Shown here: in pieces, positions 54,148-64,000 of the stretch | Layout of the letters: the number at the start of each line of letters is the position of its first letter | Position numbering within the stretch: position 1 is the stretch's first letter | NCBI GenBank assembly: GCA_028023455.1 | Contig: JAQFVV010012420.1 | Location: 8,387,194-8,451,193 of the forward strand | Direction: 5' to 3' | Source: Epiperipatus broadwayi | Taxonomy: Eukaryota; Onychophora; Udeonychophora; Euonychophora; Peripatidae | DNA length: 64,000 nt | The notes under the pieces: generated by a model | Told to the model about the DNA's origin: nothing | What the model saw: the letters and a program-made list of their open reading frames with translations, nothing else | Databases searched by the model: none | Made by a program: the position numbers and the translations under genes

Positions 54148-55537
54148 CAAAGCTTGTTAAGAGCTTATTTTGTGAGCTCTATATATAACAATGTACAACT
54201 TGTATATTTTTTTATATTTTAATTATAAAATAGTAAGAAATATATTAATGATACTGGGGTAAATTATTGTAATATACTAGATCCTATTTTGTAAATTACT
54301 TAATGTTGAAGTATACTTAATATTATTTTGTAAAGTTTTGTTATACTACTTTAAATATTGTTCATTAGAGCTAAGATGATTGTAAATTATTTTTAAATTT
54401 GTATAATCTTATCATAATAAATGTTAATATCTGTTTAAATTAATAAAGTGTTGATAGTCTCATTTCTTTTTCCCAAGTCATTGTTAATCATCTTTGCCAC
54501 ACATATATTGTAATGATTGAATATATTTGGAATTGTTGCACATAATTTGAGATAAGATAATAGACAAGAAAAATATGATGATTTTTAAAGACATTTGATA
54601 CTAATTGATTTAAATTTTCTACAGTATTCTTAATGATTATAGTGAAGAGTTCAATAATTAACATGTCCTATAAAAATCGGAATAACTGAGTAATAATCCA
54701 TTGTGATGATAAATTACTTTGGAAATTAATTATAGTAATTAAGAGTGTTATAAATGTTCTTTAATAATATTTATTTTTTTTAATAGCAAATTTATAAAAA
54801 AAAGTTAGTTAATTAGTTTAAAGGTAAGGAAGTAATTATTATATTTGTTTCTTAATTATTTTAACTGTAACTACATGTGAGTAAAATCTCTGTTTACATT
54901 TAGTGATGTGGATTCACTTATCCGTTTAAGATACAATATTTACCCGAGATATTTATTTATTTAAAAAATGTTAGTAAATGAGTAGTATAAATATAATTTC
55001 AATAAATAAATGAGTATTGTATTATATTATTAAATTTAACATGGGAGATTTTAATATTCAGTATAATTTACTTATTTTGTTGTTAGTCATCAGAGTATCA
55101 TTGATATTTTAGTGGAGTTAAAGTTGTGTGATATTTCTATGCCATTGAGGGTAGGCTTTGGTATATGCTCAATGTTAAATAAGTTACCTTACTGGATGAT
55201 TGGATAATAAGTCTCATGATTATTGTTTTATTGTTAAACGATTAATTTAATATTGGTGTAAATATATATTAGACTTGAAATAATACAGATTGTTATTATT
55301 AGAATTCTTATATAAAAGAAAGCCTGAGTTATAAGTTTTTTTTATATCTACCACTAATAATGGTCATCATCCAGAATGGATACAACATATATATATATAA
55401 TAATTAAAACAAGTCATAAATTTCGTAACTTGCTTTTAAGCTTGCATTTAATAATCACTAGATGGAGCTTACCAATAGATCTAAGCAAGTTTTATTTTAT
55501 AAGTGCCAAAAGAGAAAGAATTCAAAATCTCTATCGA

Positions 55538-55602
55538 AAGTCTCTATCTCCAGACCAATTGGTTTTGAGCTTGTGGCTCATCTCAATGGAGTGCTGGGTC
55601 TC
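55538..55602 (-). ncRNA. Hammerhead relic, family D
   Basis: On the minus strand: CTCCA, TTGAGATGAGC with two extra bases in the core box, CACAA loop, GCTC, AAAA, stem III ACCAATTGGT (palindromic), C, TGGAG. Stem I inner and stem II pair fully. The core box and G12 are damaged. Confidence 0.45.
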
Positions 55603-56052
55603 TAGAAACTAGATCTAAAATACTAGCTCAAAAATCAGCACTTACAAAACACGTTTCTATCAAGTTGAAAGCATGAACTTTTCAGACACGTAAATGTCTT
55701 CAAATCCAGCCTTACAAAATCAAATAGCTATATGGGTCTGAATTCAGCTCAGTTTCATCGTATAGTAATAGTCTCTGCAATATAGCATTGCAAAAACCTT
55801 CAAAGGTACACTTATAATAATTAAAACAAGTCGTAAATATTTGTAACTTGCTTTTAAGCTTGCATTTAATGATCACTAGATAGAGCCATTACTATATGGT
55901 GAAACTAAACTGAATTCAGACCCATATAGCTATCTGGTTTGTGAGGATGGATTTAAAGACATTTATGTGTCTGAAAAGTTCATGCATTCAAATTTATAGA
56001 AACATGTTTTATAAGTGCTGATTTTTGAGTTAGTATTTTAGATCTAGTTTTT

Positions 56053-56119
56053 AGAGTCCCAGTGCTCCACTGAGGTGAGCCACAAGCTCAAAACCAATTG
56101 GTCTGGAGATAGGAACTTT
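56053..56119 (+). ncRNA. Hammerhead relic, family D
   Basis: It has AGTCCC, AGTG, CTCCA, CTGAGGTGAGC, CACAA loop, GCTC, AAAA, ACCAATTGGT, C (56103), TGGAG, ATA, GGAACT. Inner stem I (CTCCA/TGGAG) and the ten-base palindromic stem III are intact. The outer stem pairs with one mismatch. The core box carries two extra bases compared with CTGATGAGC, and G12 is A. Confidence 0.48.
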
Positions 56120-56399
56120 CGATAGAGATTTTGAATTTTTTCTCTTCCGGGCCTTATAAAATAAAGCTTGTTTAGAGCTGTTGGTAAGCTCCATATATAT
56201 ATATATATATATAACATTAAAACCAGCAAAATAGCTAATTTGTAATAGCAAGCTTACTTTGGTATTTAAAACAAAATGCCTACAAAAATATTTTTTGTCT
56301 CTAATAATTTTCATTTTGGTTTACTTTTTGTATTAAAAATAAATTAATTTGTTAGACGTTGTAATTAATTGACATATACTCATTTTTTTTTATCAACAG

Positions 56400-56491
56400 A
56401 CTTCCAGATCTCCTAGTGAATCTTTGAGATCTTATTTGAGTCATCGATCATCAGTGATGAGTGATTATATTAATGATTGTGGAAGTATCAG
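56400..56491 (+). CDS. RASEF: Ser-rich linker exon of a RASEF-like gene
   Basis: This exon is 92 nt, 30 codons plus two bases. It begins TSRSPSESLRSYLSHRSSVM and ends SDYINDCGSIR with the last codon split. The acceptor is a T-rich tract ending ATCAACAG| and the donor is ATCAG|GTACTT. It enters in phase 0 from 46073. Coiled-coil periodicity stops here and a Ser/Arg-rich, probably disordered and phosphorylatable, linker begins. The pattern RSS followed by D-x-x-x-D-C resembles the linker after the coiled coil in vertebrate RASEF, which supports the assignment. The Rab GTPase exons should follow, but none is recognisable between here and 64000. Confidence 0.75.
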
Positions 56492-57078
56492 GTACTTGTA
56501 TTTAAATATGTATGTGTGTATTTAAATACATTAAAATTGTTATAAGTTATCATTATTGGAATAAATATATTTTTTAACATTATATAGTTAATAAATATAC
56601 TTGCAATCAATATCATGCATGCTATTGTCTTTTTAGGAATCTAGTTTAAATCTAAAATATTTTTTATCCTTAAAAATTAGCATTTGTGAAACATTTGCAG
56701 CTAATAAAATTATATTCATTCTTTCTAATCAATTTAGATGCAATAAACTTCATTAAAGATTAGAAAACTTTAGTAATAATCACCATTATTGTCATTATTA
56801 TATAACATCCTTATCAAAAACATTTTTGAAATTAACAAACCTATCCACCAGCATTTATTTGTCATCATTATCAATTAAATTAAAATAATATTTTATGTAA
56901 AAAAAGAAACTTAAATATTAATGGCAGATCATTTATATCAGTGGATGAGAGAAATTAGTCTCATATTTTAACCATTGGATTATATAAAGAGTATTCTATA
57001 AATTCTATTAAATAATTTTAATAAACACTGTAAAGAAACAAGTAAATGACAAAATATATACATAGTTAATGAAAATAT

Positions 57079-57480
57079 AGGGGATTTGAACTCAGACTTT
57101 CAAGCAACCTTCAACTATTCACACTATCTCATACTGCTGATACACATGACCACACACATATAGAAAAGATAAATAATCACCAATGTACGTATTTTATGCT
57201 GAACTAGCACTCATCAGTTTGTCTAGATTATCATCTTCCTCACATATATATAATCAGTGCTCAGTTTATATTAAGATAGCAAATCTTTATACTTTAATGG
57301 ACAGGCTTCAATCTATTCCAATCTCCAACTCTTCAGTCATCCATACCATTGAAAATCTTCTGATAGAATGTTCAAATCCCATGCTGATGCCAATATTGTT
57401 GTTATACCCATATTGACCTCAAGTCACTCTGACCCCTCATCTATAGGACAGTATCCATTTAAATACATAGAAGACAGTTG
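57079..57480 (-). mobile_element. Family A SINE-like element, reverse copy with B box
   Basis: Reversed, it ends in GAAAGTCTGAGTTCAAATCC (57082 onward), one change from the B box of the copy at 15402. Further in lie the hammerhead (57176-57234), TAAAGTATAAAGATTTGCTA and the ATGGGTATAACAACAATATT region. Together with 15402 it shows that the tRNA-like end belongs to the original element and has decayed in the 44-46 kb copies. Confidence 0.6.
57176..57234 (-). ncRNA. Hammerhead motif, family A, G12 changed
   Basis: On the minus strand: GATAATC, ACAAA, CTGATGA, stem II GTGCT/AGCAT (here the first pair is G-U, not U-U), AAAA in place of GAAA, ATACGTA, CATTGGTG. The catalytic G12 is A, so it is expected to be dead. 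Confidence 0.5.
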
Positions 57481-59451
57481 AACAAAATACAGGCTTAATG
57501 TGTAAGATTTGAAATACTGTCAATGCATAAAAAGGAGTAAATATCATATAAAATACCATCAACCAAGCATGTGATGTAGCATTCTAAATAGGAAAAAGTA
57601 AATTAATGAAACCTGTTACATTATTAATCTTATTGCCTAATTTTTGAACAGTCTTTCAGAATTTTCATGCTTTTTATTTTAATAAATTAATCTTTATATT
57701 TAATCATATTTTTTATAATCCTTTTAAAGAAAATGACAAATATAAATTTAAAAATGAAAACTTTCCAAATATAAAAATAAATAAATTGAAATAGTAATCA
57801 GAATAATAGGTTTCACTTTTTTCCTTTAGACAACAAAAATGTACTTGGAATAAAATAAAATTTATTTCCATTTTATTATTACCACTAAAACAAATTTTTG
57901 TAAAAAAAAAAAATGCATAAAGCAACAAATTATGGTTTAAAATTTAAAATTCCACTAATAAGAGCTATGATATTTATTGAGGCACTTTTTTTTATCAATG
58001 ATAACTTTCTATTTTAAGTTTATTTTTATTGTAGTATGAAACAATGTAGTCTTAATTATTTACTTATGTTGGAGTGAAAGAATCTTATTTGTATCTTTAA
58101 AATGTGAATATTTGTTATATATAATAATTGTGAAATATTTTTTATTTGCCATTATTTTATGTAATAAATTTTTTATTTAAGAGACACTGATTAAAATCTG
58201 TTAAAGAGTGAATGAAAGGTATTGCTATAATTACTCTGACATCAATGGCAAATGTTATAAATAGAGCTGAATAGAAAAAAAAACTTGCTCTATCTTGTTT
58301 TACCTTCAACAGAAGCATGTCTAAACTTCTTTACATAACTTACGTTTTACTTATTTTAAAGTATATAGTTAACTGAACAAAATGATGAGATGAAAAGCAA
58401 CAATATTTTCCCAGAACTGTGCAGCATATTGAGGATTTGTGAAGAGTGAAAATTTATTATAAAAATGAAAAGTTATTGAAAATGATTCTTAGCATTTCAA
58501 AACTATCAGAATGTTTTTTTGCTTTAAAAATGAATATTACCTACTTTTCAATGATGATATCTAAAAGTTAACAACAGGAAGGTATACACAAAGATTATGT
58601 CTGCCTACTAATATAATATTATCAGCTTGATGAATAGTTTAGAACCAAATAAAAATAGGTTCAATTTCCATAGCATCATTAACTAGCATCCATTCACTTG
58701 TAATGTATTATGAATGGATTACTTCCTAAAGGAAAGGATATCTATATTTCATTATCATCATGGATATAAATGTTTACACACTCATAACATTATATAGATA
58801 AATATCTGCTGAATGAAAAAATAATTTGAATATTTGGAAAATGTTGAAATTAACAAAATGTGCTTTGAATCTTAAAGGTTTTAGGATATTTCTACTTTCT
58901 CTGGAATAACAAAACATTGTCAGATCACAATTTAAAAATAAATACTAGAACTTTATATAGTTCTATTTTGGAAAGGCCATATTTAAAGATTATTATTCAG
59001 GTTGTTTATTTATATTTATCATTATTATTGCTGTGGGTTTTTTTTCATTCAATATATGTACTATTTGTTGATATAAATAGTGGTATAAGTTTAGGTTAAG
59101 TAGTCATCTATTTATGTACCTAAATATAAAAGAGATGTTTTCATAAGTTGGAATTTATATTTTATAGAATAGTAATTATTGTTTTAATTTTAAATGTTTT
59201 CATTTTTTTTATTTATATTAAATAGATTATATTTTTATATGAAGTATAGAAAGAAGATATCCTTGAACTCTTTTATATTTTGGAAAGTATAAATGTTCCA
59301 TGACATTTTTTTGTGTTACATAAACATATATGTTTATATTAAGTATCCAATAAGTGAAAATTTATGTGCAATCACTTATTTAAATATGAAGTTAATGTTA
59401 ATTGAAAACTGATTTCTTAAAGCCTAGTTGGATTATATGCAAATATATTAA

Positions 59452-59453
<2 letters not shown>

Positions 59454-59495
<42 letters not shown>

Positions 59496-59526
59496 CTATA
59501 TATATATATATATGTGTGTGTGTGTC
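59454..59526. repeat. TA/GT compound microsatellite beside the Penelope-like element
   Basis: Two TA tracts alternate with GTGTGTGTGTCT, 28 bp before the left terminal repeat at 59554. A TA tract also follows the right terminal repeat. Confidence 0.9.
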
Positions 59527-59553
59527 TGTATTTCTTTAAAATAATATACACAA

Positions 59554-59664
59554 ACTTATAAATAAATATTAGAAAATACAGTAATTAAAATTTGTTAAAA
59601 AGAACAAAAATATAATTGACACTTAGGAGTGCTTTCAAATATCCTTGTAGTCTTTGTCAACTAA
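59554..59664 (+). repeat. Left inverted terminal repeat of the Penelope-like element
   Basis: This arm begins ACTTATAAATAAATATTAG and ends GTCTTTGTCAACTAA. Its reverse complement matches 61213-61324 with only a few substitutions and a one-base length difference. Read from the inside, the inner end contains a hammerhead-like series (TTGACAA, a pairing stem, TGAAA), but no convincing stem I was found, so this is not called a ribozyme. Confidence 0.8.
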
Positions 59665-59739
59665 AGAGAAAGAACCATTACAATTAAGATTGATTTTGGG
59701 AGTACATTTTACTATTAAACATGTCGATTAATTGAGAAA

Positions 59740-60199
59740 ATGCTACAGGAAATTCTTGGTTTTGGTAAATATATAATACATTCATCATTTGATTTTGTTG
59801 ATAAAATTAATGATGTTGATATTGATGTTTGTGATAAAATGCATACTTTTGACATTAGTGAAATGTATGGATCAATTGATAGAATGCCTTCTATTGAAAT
59901 AATTACTAATGCATTACAATTAAAAAATGTTAATGTTAAAATAATAAAATTTATTGTTGAAACATTAAGCTTTATTGATAAAAATATTTATGCAGTTTTT
60001 AAGCATGATTTTTATAAAATGAGTAATGGCTGGCCAATGGGTCTTCCTACAGTTGCCCAAATATGTAATTTTGTAATCTCTACATATGAAGAAAATATTT
60101 TGAAAAAAGAATGTTGTCAAAAAAATATTACTTTATACTATCGATACATTGATGATGTTTTTGTATGTAGAAAGTCAAATACTATTAAAGATTTGTTTG
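59740..60199 (+). pseudogene. Penelope-type reverse transcriptase, N-terminal part (broken)
   Basis: This frame starts at a convenient Met, but the natural start is probably lost because the usual N-terminal part of a Penelope protein is missing. The palm motifs are visible. FDISEMYGSID near residues 38-48 is motif A with its catalytic Asp. NGWPMGLPTVAQICNF near 92-107 is motif B. YRYIDDVF near 131-138 is motif C with the paired catalytic Asp. Motif B is less regular than usual. The frame is interrupted at 60200 by a short insertion, and reading past it gives unrelated residues to 60336. It is related to the minus-strand remnant at 23321. Confidence 0.75.
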
Positions 60200-60335
60200 C
60201 AAACAAAGGCAAAACTCTCCATACAGTAGTGCCACCTTGTAATTACTCTGTTTGGCACAGGGTGACACTACTGTATGGAGAGTTTTGCCTTTGTTTACAA
60301 CAATTATGTGCTAGTATAGAGATGGTGATCATGTG
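60200..60335. mobile_element. 136-bp palindromic insertion in the Penelope reverse transcriptase
   Basis: Flanking copies of AAAGATTTGTTTG (60187-60199 and 60336-60348) are a perfect 13-bp target-site duplication. The insert begins with a short inverted repeat (GGCAAAACTCTCCATACAGT against ACTGTATGGAGAGTTTTGCC). It ends with ACAATTATGTGCTAGTATAG and GATGGTGATCATGTG. The same modules occur in the hammerhead-bearing repeats at 32325 and 53260-53650, so this is a short internally deleted relative without the hammerhead. Insert plus duplication (149 bp) also shifts the frame. Confidence 0.8.
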
Positions 60336-61201
60336 AAAGATTTGTTTGATGAATTAAATAATATAAAAGGCTTAAAATGGATTTAAACAGATGAAAATTT
60401 AATGTGTGTTCAATTTCTAGATCTTAAAATAACTAGAAACAGAGAAAAACTGCATTACTATATGTCTATTAAACCAAGAGCAAAAAGAGGTTACATTCCA
60501 TATAAATCAAGAGTATCAATGTCACATAAAATGGCAGGTTTGAAGTCTTTCTTGTTTAGAAATGATAATCTTTGTAAATATTCATTGGATAAAGGCAAAA
60601 ATATTGAAATTTATTATAATGAATTGTTAAATGTTGGATATAATTATGATCATATTTATTATACTATTAAAAATTTTAATTCGAAATATAAATACAAAAA
60701 TAAAAATAAGATTAATAATGATGTTACTTCTTCTGGTAATAAAATTTGGATATCAATACTATATATTTTGAGTCAACAGGCAATTTTTATAAGGAAAATT
60801 TATAAAGGTATATGTGACATTGTATTTTATGCACTACCTACATTAAATAAATTAATAAATAATTGTAAAAATAAAACCTTATTTGCAAATAAAAATTGTA
60901 TCATTTATAAATGGATGTGTAGGTGTGGTAGTGGATATATAGGTGAGTCAAGATGCACATTGGAGAAAAGAACAAAGGAGCACTTTTTTGTTATTAAAAA
61001 GAGTTCAAAATATGAAACAAAATTCTAAAGATAATGATAATTTATCAGCTTCTGTTCAATTGTAATGTGAAAATATTTCAAACTGAAAGAAATAATAATA
61101 AAAGAAAAATCAAGGAAGCTATGCCAATATATAAATACAAGCAAGACTTAATCAATAGGCAGGAAGCAAATGTTAAGATCACAGAATTATGGGAAAGTTG
61201 A
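60336..61201 (+). pseudogene. Penelope-type reverse transcriptase C-terminus and GIY-YIG endonuclease (broken)
   Basis: This continues the reverse transcriptase after the insertion. A TAA at about 60384-60386 interrupts it, then FLDLKITRN follows, the thumb-proximal segment after the palm. The C-terminal part has IYKWMCRCGSGYIGESRCTL followed by EKRTKEH, a clear GIY-YIG nuclease core with the Cys-rich lead typical of Penelope elements. The frame shifts near 61020. In another frame the usual end is readable (REA-like IKEAMPIYKYK, then NRQEANVKITELWES and stop TGA at 61199-61201). The defects make the element unable to encode a working protein. Confidence 0.75.
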
Positions 61202-61212
61202 CCTTTCAAGTA

Positions 61213-61324
61213 TTAGTTGACAAAGACTACAAGGATAGTTGAAAGTGCTCATAAGTGACATTTATATGTTTTGTTCTTTTTAACAAATTTTAATTACTGT
61301 ATTTTCTAATATTTATTTATAAGT
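61213..61324 (-). repeat. Right inverted terminal repeat of the Penelope-like element
   Basis: This arm begins TTAGTTGACAAAGACTAC and ends in ATTTATTTATAAGT. It mirrors the left arm at 59554-59664 and starts 11 bp after the likely stop codon of the element's coding region (TGA at 61199-61201). Confidence 0.8.
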
Positions 61325-61899
61325 ATATATATATATGATTTTAATTTATATCAATTTGTTAATAAATTTTGAATTGATTAAAAACAAGTAAACTTGTCTG
61401 GTTATCATTCAATTTTACAATGCAAATTTATTGGTTAATCCTATTTGGATGAGTCAATATTCACTAATTGATTATATTATATAATTCATTACAAATAGTT
61501 AATAAAAATAATTCAGAAATCAAAATCACAGGATGGATAAGTAACTATAGCGATTTATCATTTTCTTTATATTGAATTTAATGTTTATTATCTGACCAAG
61601 TATAGATTTTATATAGCAATAAATTAACTGATTTAACATTATTATCCAGTAAGTAATTAGAAGATTATTGTAATTATTTTGTTAGTAACAAGTAATAGAT
61701 ATATTAAGATAGAAATTATATATAAATTGATTTGATAATTGATAAAGCTAGAAATATAATAATTATCGAAGATGAATAAAGGTAGGTGCAATGAAATGTT
61801 TGTACATTTTATTTTAAGTCATTATTAATTAAAAAGATTGTCAGTATACAGCCATAAAGATTATAATCTTATTCAGTTATAAAGCTGGTAATAGTAATA

Positions 61900-62530
61900 T
61901 ATTTTATTCTGTTACAAATTAGAGTAATTTGCTTTAATTATATTTAAAGTTCATTAATGTGGATTGGAAATTCAGTCTATTGGAATTTATGAAGTTAAAA
62001 AAAAGATTATTATCATTGTTTTATTGGCTTAAGTGTTAGATTATTATTCATTGATTGATATTCACTTTAGCTTAGTTTCTTATTTTTATTCTATTACAAA
62101 TGACACTACAATTCACAGACATTAATAAATTAGGATTGTTCTTTTTTAATTCATATTTATATCCTGTTACAAATGGTGATCAATATTTAGGCTATGACTC
62201 AGCATACAGTTTGACCCATAATTTTATTCTGTTATAAATGGCATTCAACTTCAGAGTTGCAAGTGATCATCAATGATTGGACTATATTTTTATTTAGATT
62301 ATATTCAAGTTTTAATTTCCCATAGTCATTTTAGTTGTTCAGTTAAAAATGACTCTCAAATCTGTGAAGCTATGCTCTTCTTTTAATCCTTCACATGTTT
62401 AATTAAATTAAATCTGTGAAGCATTAAAAGAAGAGCATACAATCATATTTATTCTGTTACAAATAATGCCATGGGCATTATCAAACCAGGAAGAGTTTTT
62501 CATGGCCCACATATTTATTGTTACAATATA
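61900..62530 (+). repeat. Scattered ATTCTGTTACAAATG repeats
   Basis: TTATTCTGTTACAAAT variants occur at about 61904, 62087, 62160, 62224, 62448 and 62516. Several are followed by GGCA, GACA or GGTGATC. The irregular spacing (60-225 bp) suggests a decayed satellite or a repeat with internal subrepeats. No coding region is present. Confidence 0.5.
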
Positions 62531-64000
62531 TATAATTAATCTATTCAGTCAATATACAGAATATTTACTATAATAAATAGAGGAATTTGAACTTTAGATA
62601 TATATTGGAAAAACAGTCCTTAAACTCTCTATTATAACCTTCTGAAAGGAAACAGGAAAGAAACATTGCTTATCATATTTGTTGATTGCCTAAGTTTTAG
62701 TAATTTTCCATTATTTATTTACTCTCTAACTATGAAGAACAGATGAGTACCCATTTATTGCCAATATGGAAAAATAGTAGCTAAATTAGCTGTGTGTATA
62801 TATATGTATATATATATGTGTGTGTGCATTTCATAAACATATGTTTTATAATGAAAAGCAAAATAATATAAAAATAAAATCTTGTTAAAAACAAAAAAGG
62901 CTAACTTTTATCACAGAAATCGATATATTGCTATTGTTTAATATCATTTATTGCACTATATAATATTAAAAACTTCACCACAAAAAATTTCTTTTCTGTC
63001 TAGAAGGCGTACAGTTTTGTTGAAGAGAAACCTTATGGCAACTTAAACTGACAGAAATCTATCAGATTATATTAGAAAGTGGTTTAATAGCCTTTTCTAT
63101 TTTTAAAGTTGTATGTGTGCATGTTTTAAAGATCGAGTTAATTAATAACAAGATGTTAACGTTTAATGTTGTATGTTTTTAAAAAAATCTTAAAAGTTTA
63201 CTTTACAAATTTCACTAACTATAGGACTGTTACTATTAAATTCTTCAACATAATTAAAACTAATTACACTATTTATGTAATATATTTGGTCAACATGAGT
63301 TAATTCTGTTTTGAATTTCAATGACATAAAAACTGCACCTGTTTATTATTTCTATCCTTCTATATATGTCTTTTTTTACTTATCACTGAATTTTGTTTTT
63401 TATAAGTTTATTACAATAAGTTTGTCTTAATATAATCTATATCAGGTTTACACTCCACATGGACACACTATCTTGTCTTATTACAATGGTTTCCTCAAGT
63501 CTTCGCACTTGTTTTCCTTTTACTTAGTAATATTATATCCCTATTACTGTTCAGAGTCTTTTTTTACAAATTATGGAAAATGTCATACAATTTGGATAGA
63601 TATTATTTTGCAAAAGTCAAGATTGTATATAAAATTGAGACTGCTTTTAGACATTCAACGTTATTTCAAAGTAAAAAAGTTTAATTTATTTAATTCAAAT
63701 AAAAAAATTTCATATTTATTATTTAAAGTTTCATCCTGTTAATTGTGCCTTTTAGTCATATCTCTACCTTTACTTGAACATGGTCATAAATTTATGATAT
63801 CTTCTTCACTAATATTTTTGGGATGGAGAGTTGTTTTCTTCCTGATGAAGTTTTCTACGAATAGAATTGATCATCACTGGCCTATTTCTTATATAATAGT
63901 AGGTCTGTTTCAGTAATTATTAAATTTTTCATTAAACCAAAATTAATAAAAGTAACATATTCAAGCAAAAAATATATTTTATCACAACTTTGTGATCAAA

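Larger units (their letters stand above)
52630..54200. repeat. Nested inverted-repeat cluster of hammerhead elements (families B and C)
   Basis: The outer arms (52630-52870 and 54000-54200) are inverted family C sequences with AATAAGCTTTTAGCAAAC-like ends. Inside, family B modules run 52870-53160 and 53180-53430 and then reverse at about 53430 into 53440-53830, with long matching arms such as CTAGTCTGGGGATATTGG. The centre therefore forms a large hairpin. The layout looks like repeated insertion of related elements into each other or inverted duplication. The open frames inside are repeat shadows. Confidence 0.65.
55430..56215. repeat. Inverted pair of hammerhead elements (family D)
   Basis: The arms 55430-55760 and 55900-56215 are inverted copies. 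Both contain TAGATGGAGCTTACC-like ends, a hammerhead relic, TCAGACACGTAAATGTCT-like blocks and CATATAGCTAT next to GGGTCTGAAT, a module shared in altered form with families B and C. Families B, C and D thus share one layout with different ribozyme stems. Confidence 0.6.
46074..56399 (+). other. Intron 4 (about 10.3 kb)
   Basis: This intron runs from GTTAGA to CAACAG. It begins with an imperfect ACT/CTA microsatellite (46606-46868). The stretch 46900-52600 is A+T-rich with no recognised feature. From 52630 to 56215 lie nested inverted repeats that carry hammerhead-like motifs of three types. Confidence 0.7.
59554..61324 (+). mobile_element. Penelope-like retroelement bounded by inverted terminal repeats
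   Basis: A 1.77-kb element encodes parts of a Penelope-type reverse transcriptase followed by a GIY-YIG endonuclease domain. Nearly identical 111-112 bp repeats in inverted orientation bound it (59554-59664 and 61213-61324). Penelope-like elements often carry terminal repeats in either orientation, so inverted ends are within the known range. A TA-rich microsatellite lies on the left (59454) and a shorter TA tract on the right (61325), suggesting insertion into a TA repeat. The reading frame lacks the N-terminal part, is split by an insertion at 60200 and has further stops and a frameshift, so it is inactive. Confidence 0.75.
56492..64000 (+). other. Intron 5 (open at the right edge)
   Basis: After the donor at 56492 no convincing next exon of the host gene was found. 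The stretch holds a reversed SINE-like hammerhead copy (57079), a Penelope-like element (59554-61324) and a satellite-like set of short repeats (61900-62530). The stretches 57500-59400 and 62560-64000 show nothing recognisable. Confidence 0.55.

Noticed and set aside
59640-61260. Hammerhead in the inverted repeats of the Penelope-like element (TTGACAA, stem, TGAAA)
   Set aside because: The CTGATGA box differs at several positions and stem I does not pair in either arm. Too weak to call.
63004-63046. Possible next exon after TTTTCTGTCTAG, in a phase that fits the donor at 56491
   Set aside because: It would add only 13 codons before a stop, with no similarity to the expected Rab domain and no nearby polyadenylation signal. 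A chance acceptor in A+T-rich sequence is more likely.

Overview
This window is A+T-rich nuclear DNA (roughly three quarters A+T by eye) from an invertebrate animal. The signs are short exons with GT/AG splice sites separated by introns of 5 to 30 kb, Penelope-like retroelements with GIY-YIG endonuclease domains, an RTE-type LINE relic, long microsatellites and many foldback repeats. The phylum cannot be fixed from the sequence. A flatworm, mollusc or another AT-rich invertebrate would all fit.

One host gene spans the window on the + strand. Five internal coding exons (3800-3895, 33621-33814, 38670-38738, 45989-46073, 56400-56491) join in compatible phases into a 178-residue open stretch. Most of it is a charged coiled coil, followed by a Ser-rich linker. 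The part across exons 3 and 4 (LLLQANKKLQDSNDNLRTAL) closely resembles the coiled-coil end of RASEF/Rab45, a family with N-terminal EF hands, a coiled coil and a C-terminal Rab GTPase. The EF-hand exons would lie left of the window and the GTPase exons right of it. Inside the 29.7-kb first intron, a TATA box and a short ATG exon (20487-20573) ending in a phase-0 donor look like an alternative promoter and first exon, which would splice in frame to 33621.

The rest is intron filled with repeats, region by region. 1-11 kb: foldbacks at 2.1-2.7 and 10.6-10.9 kb and tandem duplications at 5.8 and 8.8 kb. 11-13.1 kb: two decayed Penelope-like 3' ends in inverted orientation. 15.4 kb: a SINE-like element with an intact hammerhead core. 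16-22 kb: a terminal-inverted-repeat element and the candidate promoter region. 23.3-24 kb: another Penelope remnant. 32.3-32.7 kb: a repeat with a clean hammerhead. 33.3 kb: a GATA tract next to exon 2. 34.4-37.3 kb: a dead RTE-type LINE split by a foldback element. 38.15 kb: a near-perfect 190-bp palindrome. 42-46 kb: several copies of the SINE-like hammerhead element. 52.6-56.2 kb: nested inverted repeats with three more hammerhead types. 59.5-61.3 kb: a Penelope-like element bounded by 111-bp inverted repeats and broken by a 136-bp insertion with a 13-bp target-site duplication.

The most notable signal is a set of at least four diverged type I hammerhead ribozyme families in repeats. All have tiny, nearly palindromic stem III helices. 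Stem I is kept by different sequences in different families, which is covariation visible within this one window. They resemble the non-autonomous hammerhead retroelements (retrozymes) and Penelope-associated hammerheads known from animals.
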